Of a stretch of DNA of 64,000 bases, positions 1 through 21,800 are shown in pieces. The notes under the pieces were generated by a model, which saw only the letters and a list, made by a program, of their open reading frames with translations, was not told the DNA's origin and did no database searches. The translations under genes were made by a program, and so were the position numbers. The DNA is taken from positions 28,024,001 through 28,088,000 of the forward strand of contig CM114272.1 of the NCBI GenBank assembly GCA_050084515.1. Direction: 5' to 3'. Numbering within the stretch: position 1 is the stretch's first letter; every line of letters begins with the position of its first letter. Source of the stretch: Blasia pusilla. Its lineage: Eukaryota > Marchantiophyta > Marchantiopsida > Blasiales.

Positions 1-1545
1 TGAGACGTGAATGGACGACAAGGCAAGCGACCCCCCACCACCTCCTCACGACATATCAATGCCAAGGCTTGTGCACGTTATAAGGCCACTGAGATGCATT
101 GCCAAAAATAAGTAGTAAATACAGAGAGAGAAGGACTGCGGGAAGGGGCAAGGTGATGATTCTCAAGGGAGTGGTGAGCACATGTTTTTAGGAAAGTATC
201 AAAAGACACATGTAAATGACCGAATACTTCCACTGCAAAAGGAATAAATCCATTAGTTGCATGTCACACAACATAACTTAACTCCTTGATTCTTGTTGCA
301 GCTTTAGCCGCCAAACCTTTGGTATGTGCGACTGGACACACCAAGTCAGAACGTGTTGGATCATAAACCACCACATCACCTAGTGTCCGGAATCCACCTC
401 GAGACTTAACAAGATCCACTCTTTGACGAGAGGTTGTTTGTGTGGTTGAAGGTAGGACATAGAGTTGCTCTTGCCCAACGGTGTATCTTGTAGTACAAGC
501 CACCGATGCTACCGCCTCTCTAATGACATCATGTATGGCCGTTCGTTCTCCACCATGTGCACATCAGAGAATATGGATACCCTTGGCATCAATGGGAATC
601 CCGCATACACAATTCAGCACACCTAACAGAGAAGGATAGGGAAGTCCAAGGCGTAACCACAAAGCTGTCAAGAATATACTTCGAGGAAGACAAAATGGAA
701 GAACAAGAGGATTTGCAATAAGCCACGCCCCCGCTCTAGTATCCGCACATGAATGCAGACGAGCTCGATGAGCGTCAGAGGATGCCTTAGAGAATGCTGG
801 AAAAGTTAATTTGATGCAGATTCTCGGAGATATGCTCTTGAAGTCGATCAAGCTCTTCCGTAATCAATTGATTGAAAGGGGGTAGAATTGCTTGTGTAGC
901 AAGAGGAAGAAGAGCTCGTGCAGATCTGAGTTGTTGTTGAAATAACAAGTCCTCCTCCTCTACATGGGCGACATGATTCATCAAGATAGGTGTATCTCCT
1001 TGGAGAAACCTTGAAGCCATAATCGGTGCTACCAACGCCCAACTCCCCAAAAAGGTTGCGGGAGCAGCTGAGACTGTGGAGGAAAGTCCCACCCCTCCAA
1101 AAGAAATAGGCAATATAGCTTGTCGTGAAGCGAAGACACCATCCTCTCGCTCAAATGTATTCAGGCCAAGAAGTTGACCAAAAGTTGCCAAGATAGAAGC
1201 GTCGAAAGAGGCCAACCGATGTAAGAATGTTGAAGTGGCGGGACAAGTGCGAAGAAGGTAGGAAGGACGTTGTAGGAAACATTGTGAGAGAATCCCATAA
1301 GCCACTTGGAAATCCCCTAGATGAGGTAACAAATGAAGTCATTCCACGTCTTTCAAAAGGGCATCATCCAAGAACTTTGAGACATAGTTGATGAAGCCAA
1401 TTGGGACCCCAAGAACCCTAACCCCTTCAATGTAGATGGGAAAATTAGGAGTAGGTGGGATAAATGTTGAGGGAATGCATGAAAGAGACCATACTCCACA
1501 TTTACTAGGCTGGACTTCAAGGTTTAAAGAAGAGAGTGAAGTCAA
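1..1545 (-). mobile_element. 5'-truncated non-LTR retrotransposon, copy A
   Basis: Read on the - strand, this holds the C-terminal third of a non-LTR reverse transcriptase plus a downstream endonuclease region. From 1545 down come an RT thumb-like stretch (motif RVLGVPIG), a long conserved region ending near 787, then a CxCG zinc-knuckle-like motif with the following H near 590. A restriction-like endonuclease signature (VDL followed by LGDVVV-DPT) lies near 340-420. The tail runs to base 1, so the 3' end is outside the window. The frame is broken several times, including a stop just after the HIL of the zinc motif. The 5' edge at 1545 falls abruptly into AT-rich DNA, the usual result of incomplete target-primed reverse transcription. 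Copies B (48800-52195) and C (58301-58890) are the same family. Class assignment is by motif only. Confidence 0.82.
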
Positions 1546-1677
1546 TTAGGAGAATTGAATATTATTCAAAAGTGATTTTTTCTTATTCTTATAAGATTAA
1601 AAAATTCAAATTATATTTTAATTTTAAAAAATATTTCATAATTATTAAAAATAATTTTTTTTGCGGATGCTAACTAA
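1546..1677 (+). repeat. remnant of AT-rich Helitron-like repeat, 3' end
   Basis: AT-rich DNA resembling the end of the repeats at 4983-5877 and 53979-54852. It stops at CTAA followed by T (1674-1678), the form of a Helitron 3' terminus, but no clear hairpin precedes it. Its left side is cut by non-LTR copy A. Family membership is inferred from general likeness. Confidence 0.35.
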
Positions 1678-1923
1678 TCTATATTATTATGAGATAGTGC
1701 ATTCTTGATTTGTAAATGCCTCTCTTTTCGACACGTGACAAGTGAGCAACAAGAAAATATTTCACATGCTACGGGCAAAAAAAAATTTAAATTTATATGA
1801 AATCACTAATCTTTTTGCTCAATTCCCCTCCTTTCGCGACCACGGGAAGTATACTCAAATACCTCTTTATTTCACGTTCATAACATACGTGGAATAATAG
1901 ACTTCCATAACTGAAATTTAAAT
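1678..1923. other. AT-rich intergenic DNA
   Basis: No gene is supported. The stretch starts with TCTATATTATTA, which resembles a Helitron 5' end, directly after the CTAA of the preceding repeat. No matching 3' end was found. Confidence 0.4.
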
Positions 1924-2480
1924 ATGACGAGAACCCGAGTCCCACGACGTCAATTTCTACGCTCACGTGGAACAATCCGCAAAGCCAATAGTCGGAGTTA
2001 CGGGCCTTATGTAGTCCGGGCTTTCATGATCAGGACAGCCGTGCGTCGTATCAGCGGGACGCGTGTACTCGTGGACGCAGTCAATGACAGTTTGACCTGG
2101 CGCCACAGTCGACTCGCATGCATGCGGCCCAGGACCAGTGGTGGGCCGGGGCCCGAGTCGCCCGACAGAGTTCACCGACACTTCGGACGGGAACTTGGCG
2201 GGTGGTGGTGGTCGGCCTGACCGATCGCAGCCCTTCAGATGGAGCGGAGAGGGGCGGAATGCTGGCGATGTCGGAACTCGATGTGGGCGGCGCTTTCTGG
2301 CTTTTGTTCTCACCGCACCCAATTTAGCCGCAGTACGGAGCTGTCGGTCTCGGACTGACTGGGAAGGGCGAGCCGGCTCCCGGGCCGCAAGATGACACCG
2401 CCGTGACCGGGACCCACTCACCACATCGTCTGAATTACTGACGTCTGGTTGCGTTAACCGGGGGGACACGACCGGGGAAG
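1924..2480. other. GC-rich, CpG-rich island of unknown origin
   Basis: About 550 bases of high GC content sit abruptly inside AT-rich DNA. Open frames exist on both strands (98 aa on +, 168 aa on -), but such frames are expected by chance where stop codons are rare. I recognise no protein domain. It could be a relic of a gene promoter, a captured fragment or part of an unrecognised element. Confidence 0.4.
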
Positions 2481-3195
2481 ACCGTGCTATCAGAATCAGG
2501 GTTCCGGGAGACTTTTTTTAATTACGGGATTATTATTGGTGAATTTCGTTGTCACTCGGTTCTTTACTAACGGGTACCGGTCATGGACCATTTTTCCTGG
2601 TATTTTTCAGCGATCACAGCAAAAAATCCGAAAATGAAAAATCTACCCTCCCAGATTTCCGAACCTTTTTTTTCTTTCCAGCGAGTTTCCGACTTTTTAT
2701 TAGGACTCCTGTCAAAAACCATGTTTATGGGCTGCTCTGTTTCCCATCCACTAGCACATCGACAAAAACCAGTCTCCCATTTTTGTCTCCAAGAGTAAAG
2801 GAGTTTATTTTGGTCCAATAACTTTAAAAACCTATTTTCGATTAAGTATGATATCATATGATATTTCATACATTTTTACATTCCAAAGGTTATTATATCT
2901 TTGATAGGAGTTGAATCGGATCCCTCTCAGATCGGTTGGGAGCTAAGGATCTCCTTAGAATATTGGGAGCCCCAAAGTATTCTGAAAAGGTCCTATTACA
3001 CCAACAAATCAAATTTTAGATGTATCCTAATTTATAGATATTTCAATGATATCTATTTCTATATGCGGGAAACAAATCTATCGGGATTAGCAAATATATA
3101 TCTTTAATGAGCAAAAATTTTCCACAACACCATAAATTCATACAAAAAATCCTCGTAGTGAGAGGAAGGTCCTTCTAAGGTAATATCCTCAAAAC
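2481..3195. other. intergenic, nothing recognised
   Basis: AT-leaning DNA with only short frames on both strands and no recognisable motifs. Confidence 0.4.
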
Positions 3196-4751
3196 AACAT
3201 CTAAGTATTTTGTCGTCAACCTTTAATGAGATTTGCTCTTGATCATATTTTGAATGGAGAATGATCTCTCACATATGACAATACTCACACATTGGAGGGA
3301 CTCCAACTTATCATAGCCCATAGATCTCTAAAGTTACGATTTTTCTACTCCGTAGTAGCCATCAATTTGAAAGATTGAAACTCTTGCTTTAAGTTAACAA
3401 TAGGAGATTTAATCAAAGTAGGTTGCATTTGACCCATAATCAGATGCTCTCCAAAATATCCACACAAATCATCTAAGACTTGAAAATCCCAATTATTCAA
3501 TCCCACCTGTCGAGAAGGCATATGCAAGGGATTTAGAATTCTCATTGCACCAACAAAGTGATTATCTCAAAATCGATCCTCTAAAGTTGAACAAACACTT
3601 TCAAAAAACGTTTTTTGAAAGAGTAAGGGAGCCTCCAAATCCTTCCTTGTGTGATCTCAAGACATCTCTATGTTTAGGAATCTTTTCCCCCTTATCTATT
3701 GTAAACATCGAAGATAGCTACTTGGAGGCCCAAAATTAAGTAAAATGTGGTAATGCATATCTTCAAAGAATTTGAAGGTCAATGTATTTAAATCATGGGT
3801 TTCTATCACAAAATTTGTAGTAATAGAAGCTATCTTGGAATTAACAATATTTACTATAGTGCTAGCATCCAGAAACTTATACTTGACAATCTTGCTCAAA
3901 TTTGCAAGCATAAAAAGGATATCAGCCAAAATATGCAATTGATAGATCATTTGAGATGCTACTAACTTATTTAACTTGTTAAAAAAGTTAGTAGCATCCT
4001 TGTCATCCTTTGAAAGGGAAATGTCCCCTAAAATAAATCAAAAACAATTCTAGAGAATCACACAATGTGGAAACAGCTTGCCAACAAGATAACCATTGCA
4101 TTTTATGGTATCTCTTCATGACTCTTTGGGAGTCATTGAACTTTTCTTGCAACGATACAATAATTTTTTTCCTCTTGGATGACCTCTTGAAGTAACCTAC
4201 CGCAACATTCAGAATTGAATCTACTTCATTAGAGATCGCCTTGCAATAAGTAGTTTTCGTTGTAGACAAAGATGCAAGATTTGTCCTATGAGTAATAAAA
4301 TTAATAGATAGAATATACCTTCTGCCTCATTTGTGAGGCTACCTATCATTGTTAAGGCACCACATAAGCCAAATACTACCATCTTAGAAAAATCCAACCC
4401 TCCATTCTTGATGAGTTGCAAAAAAGTTTTGGTAATAACAATATTAGAACATTTGTATTCACAATGAAGTAATCCTAAAAAATAACATTCTATCTAACCC
4501 TCTTCAATGAAAGTGGCGAATACAACTAAATGACTCGTAATAGATATGTATGTGGACTCATCAATCGTAGTCCCAAAGAAGGGAGAGGCTGGAACTCTTG
4601 CAAGAGTTCTTCTCAACATAACTTGGCTCATGAAGTAAGACATTTCACTACAACTTTTTTCATCATGATAAAATTCTCTTGTTATTCTTTGCAGATGTAA
4701 TATACATACTATTTTGCTGATGTAGTTTTTCAAACCTTCTCCTTTTAACAA
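3196..4751 (-). pseudogene. degenerate hAT-like transposase
   Basis: Five - strand frame pieces, in N-to-C order from 4751 down, align to a single hAT-related transposase of the ZMYM/ZBED-like type. At 4494-4751 is the catalytic-core stretch PFFGTTIDEST, where the conserved DES.D region is expected. The segment at 4221-4421 carries GLDFSKMVVFG, matching the family's G.DG block with the second G-D lost. The segment at 4003-4269 carries KRYHKMQWLSCWQAV. The segment at 3696-3950 is helical, and 3345-3545 plus the following bases end in ICERSFSIQNMIK, the C-terminal hAT dimerisation motif. Frameshifts and stops separate all pieces, so it cannot be active. I saw neither terminal inverted repeats nor a target duplication. 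Domain order is clear; exact family is inferred. Confidence 0.75.
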
Positions 4752-4982
4752 GTGTCACTAGATTTCTTTCAAAATACTTTTGATCACGTTAAATGGGTTA
4801 TACACTACAAAGAGCTTGGTAAGGAGAATGAATTATTGAATATGGATTATCTGCGCATAGCATGGTCCCTTACAACTCCTTACTATTATAATTTTTTAAT
4901 TAGTCGTTGCAAGGGTCACACACGAGGTAAAAGAGAGGCCTCCTTCTCCAATGTTAGGTGGAAGAAAATAGTGGGATGGTAA

Positions 4983-5877
4983 GACAAAATAGCAACATCT
5001 TTGAATTTTGTCCCGTTGATTCCCATTTGATAAGTAAAGAAATGAATTTGAGTGAAAAAGTTATTAATAATTAATCGATATTATAGTGGAAGACCCAACA
5101 TACATAATAAGATAAAAACGCAACATGTTTGAGAAATTTGAAAATTTTCCTTTGATTCACATTAGATGGGTAGAGAAAATGAATTTGAGTGGAAGAGGAA
5201 ACTATTTTAAATAATTAAAATTAAAATTTAATTATTTTATAATGGATGATCCTAGATGAACAATAAGACAAAATAATGGTATAACTAGGAAAAAAATTAA
5301 AAATTTATATCTTAATTCATACTTCATGGGAAGGGAAAATTAATTTTAATGAAGAAGGAATAGATATTGTTTAAATTTTGTGGAAGGGTAGAATTATTTA
5401 TTGAAGTAGGGTATCATTTAAATTTTAATAGAGAAGTGGAATTACTTAAAAAATAAAAATTTATTACTCTTTGAAGATTACAAAAAATAAAATTTATATT
5501 TAAATTTTGAAATAAAAATATGATAATTTATAAAATAATCCTATTAATTAAAATTTAATATTTTGAGAAATAAAATTGAATTTAAATGGGGAAAAATTAT
5601 TTGATTAATTAAAATTAATTTATAATTTAATTAGTGGATGCTGGTTTGGTGGGGAGAATGCAACGGATTGAATGTTGAAACTTTTATTGAAGAGTAAAAT
5701 TATTTAAGGGAGTTGGATATTATTTAAAATTTCATTAAGAATAAAATAATTTTAAAAATGAAATATTATTACTTTTACATTTTAATAAAATAAAATGTAC
5801 ACTTAAAATTTGATATTAAAACTATTTCTAAATTATGAAAAGCTTAATTTAGTGAGAACCACGGGTACCCTAACTAA
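4983..5877 (+). mobile_element. AT-rich Helitron-like nonautonomous element
   Basis: Very AT-rich, with no coding capacity. It shares many short collinear blocks with 53979-54852 in the same orientation, such as CTTAATTCATA followed by a GGAAGGGAAA block, and the TTTAAATTTT-GGAAGG-TA block. It ends in CACGGG, a short spacer and CTAA before T (5874-5878), the right half of a Helitron hairpin plus CTRR-T terminus. The 5' end was not found and may have been lost next to the hAT relic. Confidence 0.5.
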
Positions 5878-7356
5878 TAATTGATAAATAAACTAAATTG
5901 CTATAGGGAAGACATGAAAACGGGATACGTTTGTTGCTATAGCCTATAGATTAAAATTTGTTTGGTTTGGCATGTGACCCTAGAGCGCCCCATGGCACCC
6001 GGCAACCTTCTTGTTGTTGGGTGGGGGACCACGGACGCATACAAGACACGACACGACACGAGCAAGCAAGACCGAGTGGGCATGTGAAGCGTGTGCTTGT
6101 GGGCGACCACGCAAAGTTAAGGAGTGTTTGAACTTCGAACGTTTTGCGAGGAAATGAGGATTGCGCTGCTATTCTCCACTCTCTGCTCCTGCTACCAACA
6201 GCTCAGCCCATCGGGTCTCCTCAAATCGACGTCGTTGCGCTGGATGTCCGCATTCACAGTCGACCCACGGACTCCTCTCTTCCAGTGATGGAGCCGTGGA
6301 ACGCCAGATGTACAAAGAAAGGAAGGAAGGAAGAAAGAGCGAGACAGAGCGAGAATTTTGAGGTCGGGCAGGGCGTTGCTGTTTCGGTAGAATGGATAGG
6401 ACGAGACGCAAGAGACTATTTTGGAAGGATTCCTGAAACTTCAAGAATGCCGCTTGGGACTGTTGCATACCTCCTGCAGCCGCCTCCGGTCGAGCAGGAC
6501 TCTTCAATTGGTGGTGGTGGATCGTAACCAGACATCAGAGAATCAATAAAGCGATTAGCTGATTCGAGATTGGGAGAGATGAAAACTTTACTCATTTTGT
6601 AGTGCCTTCGTAGCCTCGCGGCCACAGAGACTAGGAGATCGGGAGATATTCAATGAAAGAATTGGCAGTTGGATACTAATGAGGCACCAGAGAACGAATG
6701 AGGTGATCTACTGATTTGTGAATGTTTGCGAGAGAGAGAGAGAGATGGGTGCTTCGACCGAGCGAGCTGGACGATGACAGTAAGAGGATAGGAAAGGCGG
6801 ACCTTACGCCGCTGGGCAGGTGATCGCCTCGGGGCTTACTACGGTCACAGACTAGTGATGATGATGCGATGGTTGAGGGATACCGTTTCACCATTGAGCT
6901 GGGCGGCATGAGCATGACGAAAGCGTCATTGGGTGATCTTCGCTGCAACGAGTGTTTGGTAGAGCCGTGGAGTCAGCTTTAATTCGTGTACAGTGCACTG
7001 CCGACGACATCCAGAGCAGCTCGCTCCCTTCTGGACACGAAGAGGGAAAGCAGTCAATGTTCAATTGGTCTCACAAGTCCGCGCACAAAAAATGGATGGG
7101 ACGGTGGTAGTAGCTTTAGGAATGGAACACAAACACACGTGCATCGCGATGGGAGAGTAGCTGGAAATCTGCGCGGTATCGATTGCTGCGTGGAGGCTTC
7201 GTACTCGGAGAATCTCAGGCAGAGTGGGAGAGGAAGGAGGAGCAGGTGCAGGACAGGAAAGCGGATTCTTGGAAGGGATTGAAAGAATCGTGTCAGCGCT
7301 TCATCAGAAGGAAACGGGTGCTCAAAGTGACGAAAAGTGTAGACTTGAGCTCAGGC
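5878..7356. promoter_or_regulatory. upstream and 5' leader region of the receptor kinase
   Basis: Moderate-GC DNA leading to the kinase start. It contains a (GA)8 tract at 6730-6745 and several frames (6144-6527 +, 6676-6948 -) with no recognisable domain. The frame that carries the signal peptide stays open upstream from about 7183, so an earlier start is possible but would bury the signal peptide. No TATA box could be assigned with confidence. Confidence 0.4.
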
Positions 7357-17716
<10,360 letters not shown>

Positions 17717-18842
17717 TCAATGCAGTGAGATTCGCATATTATTTAAGTCCAAAGTGAGGTGGTGACTCAGCTGCCTCGAGCTGAACTCCCTTTCTTTTAG
17801 TAGTGTAAATATTTGTAGTTTACCACTTCAACGTTGAGAAGTGATCATAGATTGACGTAGTAAACAAGAAACTGACGTAGTCGGTAGTCATCTGCAGTGA
17901 ATTTCAAGAAACGGGTCTGCTTCAGAGGAAACGAATCTGAGCTGGCTGGAGGTGTCATGCTGCAGCTGTAGTTGAGTTCACTGTGTGTCATAGTCTGTGA
18001 GATTAGTTTACAAATTAAATCGGAGTTCTTGGTGGGATAGTATACTCACCAATATGACGTTGCTTCCCTTTACGAGTTGAAAATCAGTATACAACCACGA
18101 CGATATTCGACTACAAGTGGTCAAGTGCAGCAACAATGGAGGCCTCGTGTTGGATATCATGGCATGAGTTGAGGATGTAGGGAGTCAGGACCGTTCTTTT
18201 TCTGGTCTCATCAAGATAGTGAAATCATGTCCTCCCTTCTTACTTAGAACCTGGAAAGAAGATGGCTGCCTCACCATAACCTGGAAGAAAGCTCCGTTGA
18301 CAAGAAGCTGTGGATGGAGGGGAAAATTGAAGCGAACCCCCTGAAGGAAGTGAATTCTGGAGAAAAAGAGGCTCAAATTCTTCCAAGTTGTGATAAAAAG
18401 AAACTGGGCTTGAAAGAGAGGATTAGATGAACTGTGAACGAAGCTCCTTTTATGAAAAGAAATCGGTCTTCCAGCTTCTAATGAGAAAAATCTGGACTAG
18501 AATGGAAAGATTCTGGGTTCAGACCCCGAACAGAACTTGGGGAACACTGAGTTATGATGGCTAGAGGTTTGAACATCACCAGGAAAAACCAGTTGAGCTC
18601 CAAGAACATCCCCAAGATGCTAACAAACTTTGCATTGGATAGGTTCAGAGTCAAGGGGGCCAAGTGTTTTGATAAGCCTTTGACTAGCATCGAAACAATC
18701 ATTTGAAACTAATCACGTCTTAAATTCCAATTCTTTATTGAATTAACATATATACAACTGCAGGGATTCTTTGGGTCAAAACATGAAAGAATTGAAGTGT
18801 AGAGATGTTTCTCCGCTGGCAGCTATATCTCATTAGTTTGAG
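17717..18842. other. convergent intergenic region with two 3' UTRs
   Basis: Lies between the stop codons of the + strand kinase and the - strand permease, so it should hold both 3' UTRs and polyadenylation sites. Frames at 18185-18376 and 18478-18702 have no recognisable domain. Confidence 0.5.
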
Positions 18843-21800
18843 CTATCCCCCGAAGGGCGTGTACCGCTTCACGGAGTCAATGATACCTTCGATTGAACCA
18901 CATGCAGCAGCTATAGACACAACTAGGCAAAAGAGCATAAGGATATTCAAGGCCCACCACTTCTGAGTGTAAGGAGCAACAGCAATCCGTTTCATGTACA
19001 TCCTTACGGGGAAGTAGACACTCAAAGGAAAAAATCCTAGAGCTCCCAGCAAACCCATGATGCTGTTGAAGAAGGGAAGCAGCAAGGCTATCACGGTTGT
19101 AAGAATTACAAAAACTGTCCTCCACACCAAACGGAAGACGTTCACTTCAAACCACCCTACTTTAATCGTCTTCTTGAGGCAGTAACTCTCCGGCCATTTC
19201 CTTGACGTCACCCCCTCCACGAATGCAAAGAGTGGCTGAGCAAAAACCTGTCAATGACACTCTCATAAGAAAAAGTCCTCAATTTTGTTCTAATCCTATT
19301 CAAAACTAGTACACCTAGTGCTAGTTTATGATTTAGTGATGATCACATTCTATTCCGATTGGGGCCCTTCAACCTGCTCATGGATCTTGAGTTGAGCAAG
19401 ATATTCGACATTTCTCAATGGTAGAATATTGAAAGAAGAAGACGAAATGGAGTAAGGGGTTAAACCTGATATGCTCCTACAAGATGCACAATGATGCAAA
19501 CATTGGCTAATTCGATCAGCCAGAATGGATCATAGAAGCCAAATCCAGTGAGTAGGTTCCCAGGTGCATCGTTTCCGAATGCAGCATACCCAACACACCC
19601 CACTGACAAGTAGAAGATGCTCGTGGTGAAGTTTCCCACGAATGCCACTCTTTTCATGGTCTTGTTTTCTGAGGGGGGACTTCTAATCGTATCCTGCAAC
19701 ATTTACAACACCCTTCAGATTATGACACTCAATTCTCTCCCAACGCTGCTCAATGCCCAATAAACCTGTGAAGAACGAGAGGTATTCTATGCTCAAACGC
19801 CCTACGATCTCAGTAGGGAATGCGATGGCAAATATCACCTGTATCTCAATGAGAATTATAATAAATCCATATGCAAATGCAATGTCGCCCGTGGCAGCCA
19901 ACATTTGCCAAGATTTCTGAGCTGCAGATACTTCTCCCAAACCGATGCCGATGGGCGCACCCGCCAGGGAGCCTCGAGAATGGCCACCCTCTGAATCATG
20001 AACACACAACTATCACCTCTTCATCCACGCACCACCAAGAATCCATTCAAACAGGAGGCATCAATTCTTCCGCTCTAATTTCTGCTCAATCACCCTCAGT
20101 TTTTTCAACTCATTTTTGTCTGCTTACATACAGCAAGCAGATTATGATCGAGATTGTAGTAGACACCTATTACTGCTGTAATATTCAAATTTTTTTTTGC
20201 TAAAATTGCAGCACAGTAGCACGATGAAAAGTGCATGCTTACCAAAAGCTTTGATAAAGCTTAAGGCAAGACCGATGCCGGCGTAAGTGAAGGACATGAT
20301 TGCAGCCACCACTGAGAGACATGATATCTTGTGGAAGTCTCGAATCTGCGAGAACAAGATTTGAGTGGCCCCAAAGATGATCATGAACGTATTGTTGGAC
20401 ACATGGCAGTCCGCATCCCTCCCCTCCTTGTGGAAACACCCGGCCCGCTTTATCGCCCTGCATCAATCGATCCAAACTGCTCTCGTAAGTCACTTCCTTC
20501 CACCCACAATGGCACAGCGTCCGGATAGTTCGGTGGATCCATAAACACAACTCGTAGCTCATTGATCTAGAAAGTATGATCTCAGGCTTTCTTATCGTTG
20601 GAAAAGGTAGACGTCCTCGCACCTAAAGCTTCGAACTTTCCACAGGTAAACTGGGGGCAAGTTGGAGTGCAAACACATATTGGAAGACCCATAAACTATG
20701 ACCTAACTTTACGTAACCTACCCCTATAAATGAAGTCTGAATTTTTTTTTCAACTAAGTAATGACCAAATACGACTACCAAATTTGGATGTGAATCTATA
20801 TTAGTATTTGAGACGTCCACTTTTCAGTCAAAAGGAGCTAGCAGCTAGGATCGCTCTCGCAGAAGTGATGTAAATACTAGTTCTCTTTTGAGGTTTGTTA
20901 TTATAATAAAGTGGGTTTTTAGGAATGTAAACATTAAACATGACTATCACATTTGGGATAAACCTCTCGTCAAAAGAGTAGTCATGGTACGATCACTCAA
21001 GCGTTCAAAATTCCCCGTGAAGTGCGAGTAGAGTGCCTTACACCATGCTTATGGAGGCGGTGATCGTGTAGCCAATGCAGACGCCGAACAGATTGACGTA
21101 CTGTACAACCCCGCATAGAAACGTTTCCGTAGGACCTTCACCCACAATTGGTTCCACGCATTAGCTTCTCAGAGTTTGTAACGCTAAAATTGAATGCGTC
21201 ATCATATCAGCATGCACAAACGACTCAGAGATCTTACAAGTGACATAATATTTAAAATTTTCTGTTTTAAAATTGAGTCACGTTCTTAAAGTTATTGAAT
21301 TAGCAAATCAACAAATTTGTTCACCAGTGACCCAACCTTTTTTACACACGCGCTTATTTTATCGAGGCAAACGAAGCTCTTAAAAATCGATTATAGAAAT
21401 AAATAGGACTGCTGCTGGGACGTTTAAGCAGCTACTTGGAAATGCTTGGTTTAATATTCAGAGCGAGCTTGCGGATCAGATCAAAGTTCTCAAAACGAAG
21501 CTCTGAACAATTAGGAAGTCCTGCATGCATGTTTGCGCAGCTACCGCGGCAACGTTGGCTCAACACTCAGAGCGAGCTTGCGGATCAAATCGAAGTTCTT
21601 AAAACGAAGCTCTGAATAATCAGGAAGTCAGAGCGAGCTTGTGGATCAAAGCAAAAGAAGTTCTGCATAATTAGGACCGTAAGTACGTTTACGCAAATCA
21701 CGTTCACTATTTCGACTTTTCTGGTATATTCAGAGCGACATGGTGGATTCAAATCAAATGAGGTTCAGATTGATGAGATTTGCATTTGCCCAGTATTTTT

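Noticed and set aside
787-1332. 181-aa - strand frame as an independent host gene
   Set aside because: It aligns with the C-terminal RT region of the non-LTR family also seen in copy B, and lies within a broken element.
1963-2469. 168-aa - strand frame in the GC-rich island
   Set aside because: Low-complexity Arg/Pro-rich product, with an overlapping open frame on the other strand. Long frames are expected by chance at this GC content.
6144-6527. 127-aa + strand frame upstream of the receptor kinase
   Set aside because: No domain, and it overlaps other frames on both strands in leader-like DNA. Not convincing as a gene.
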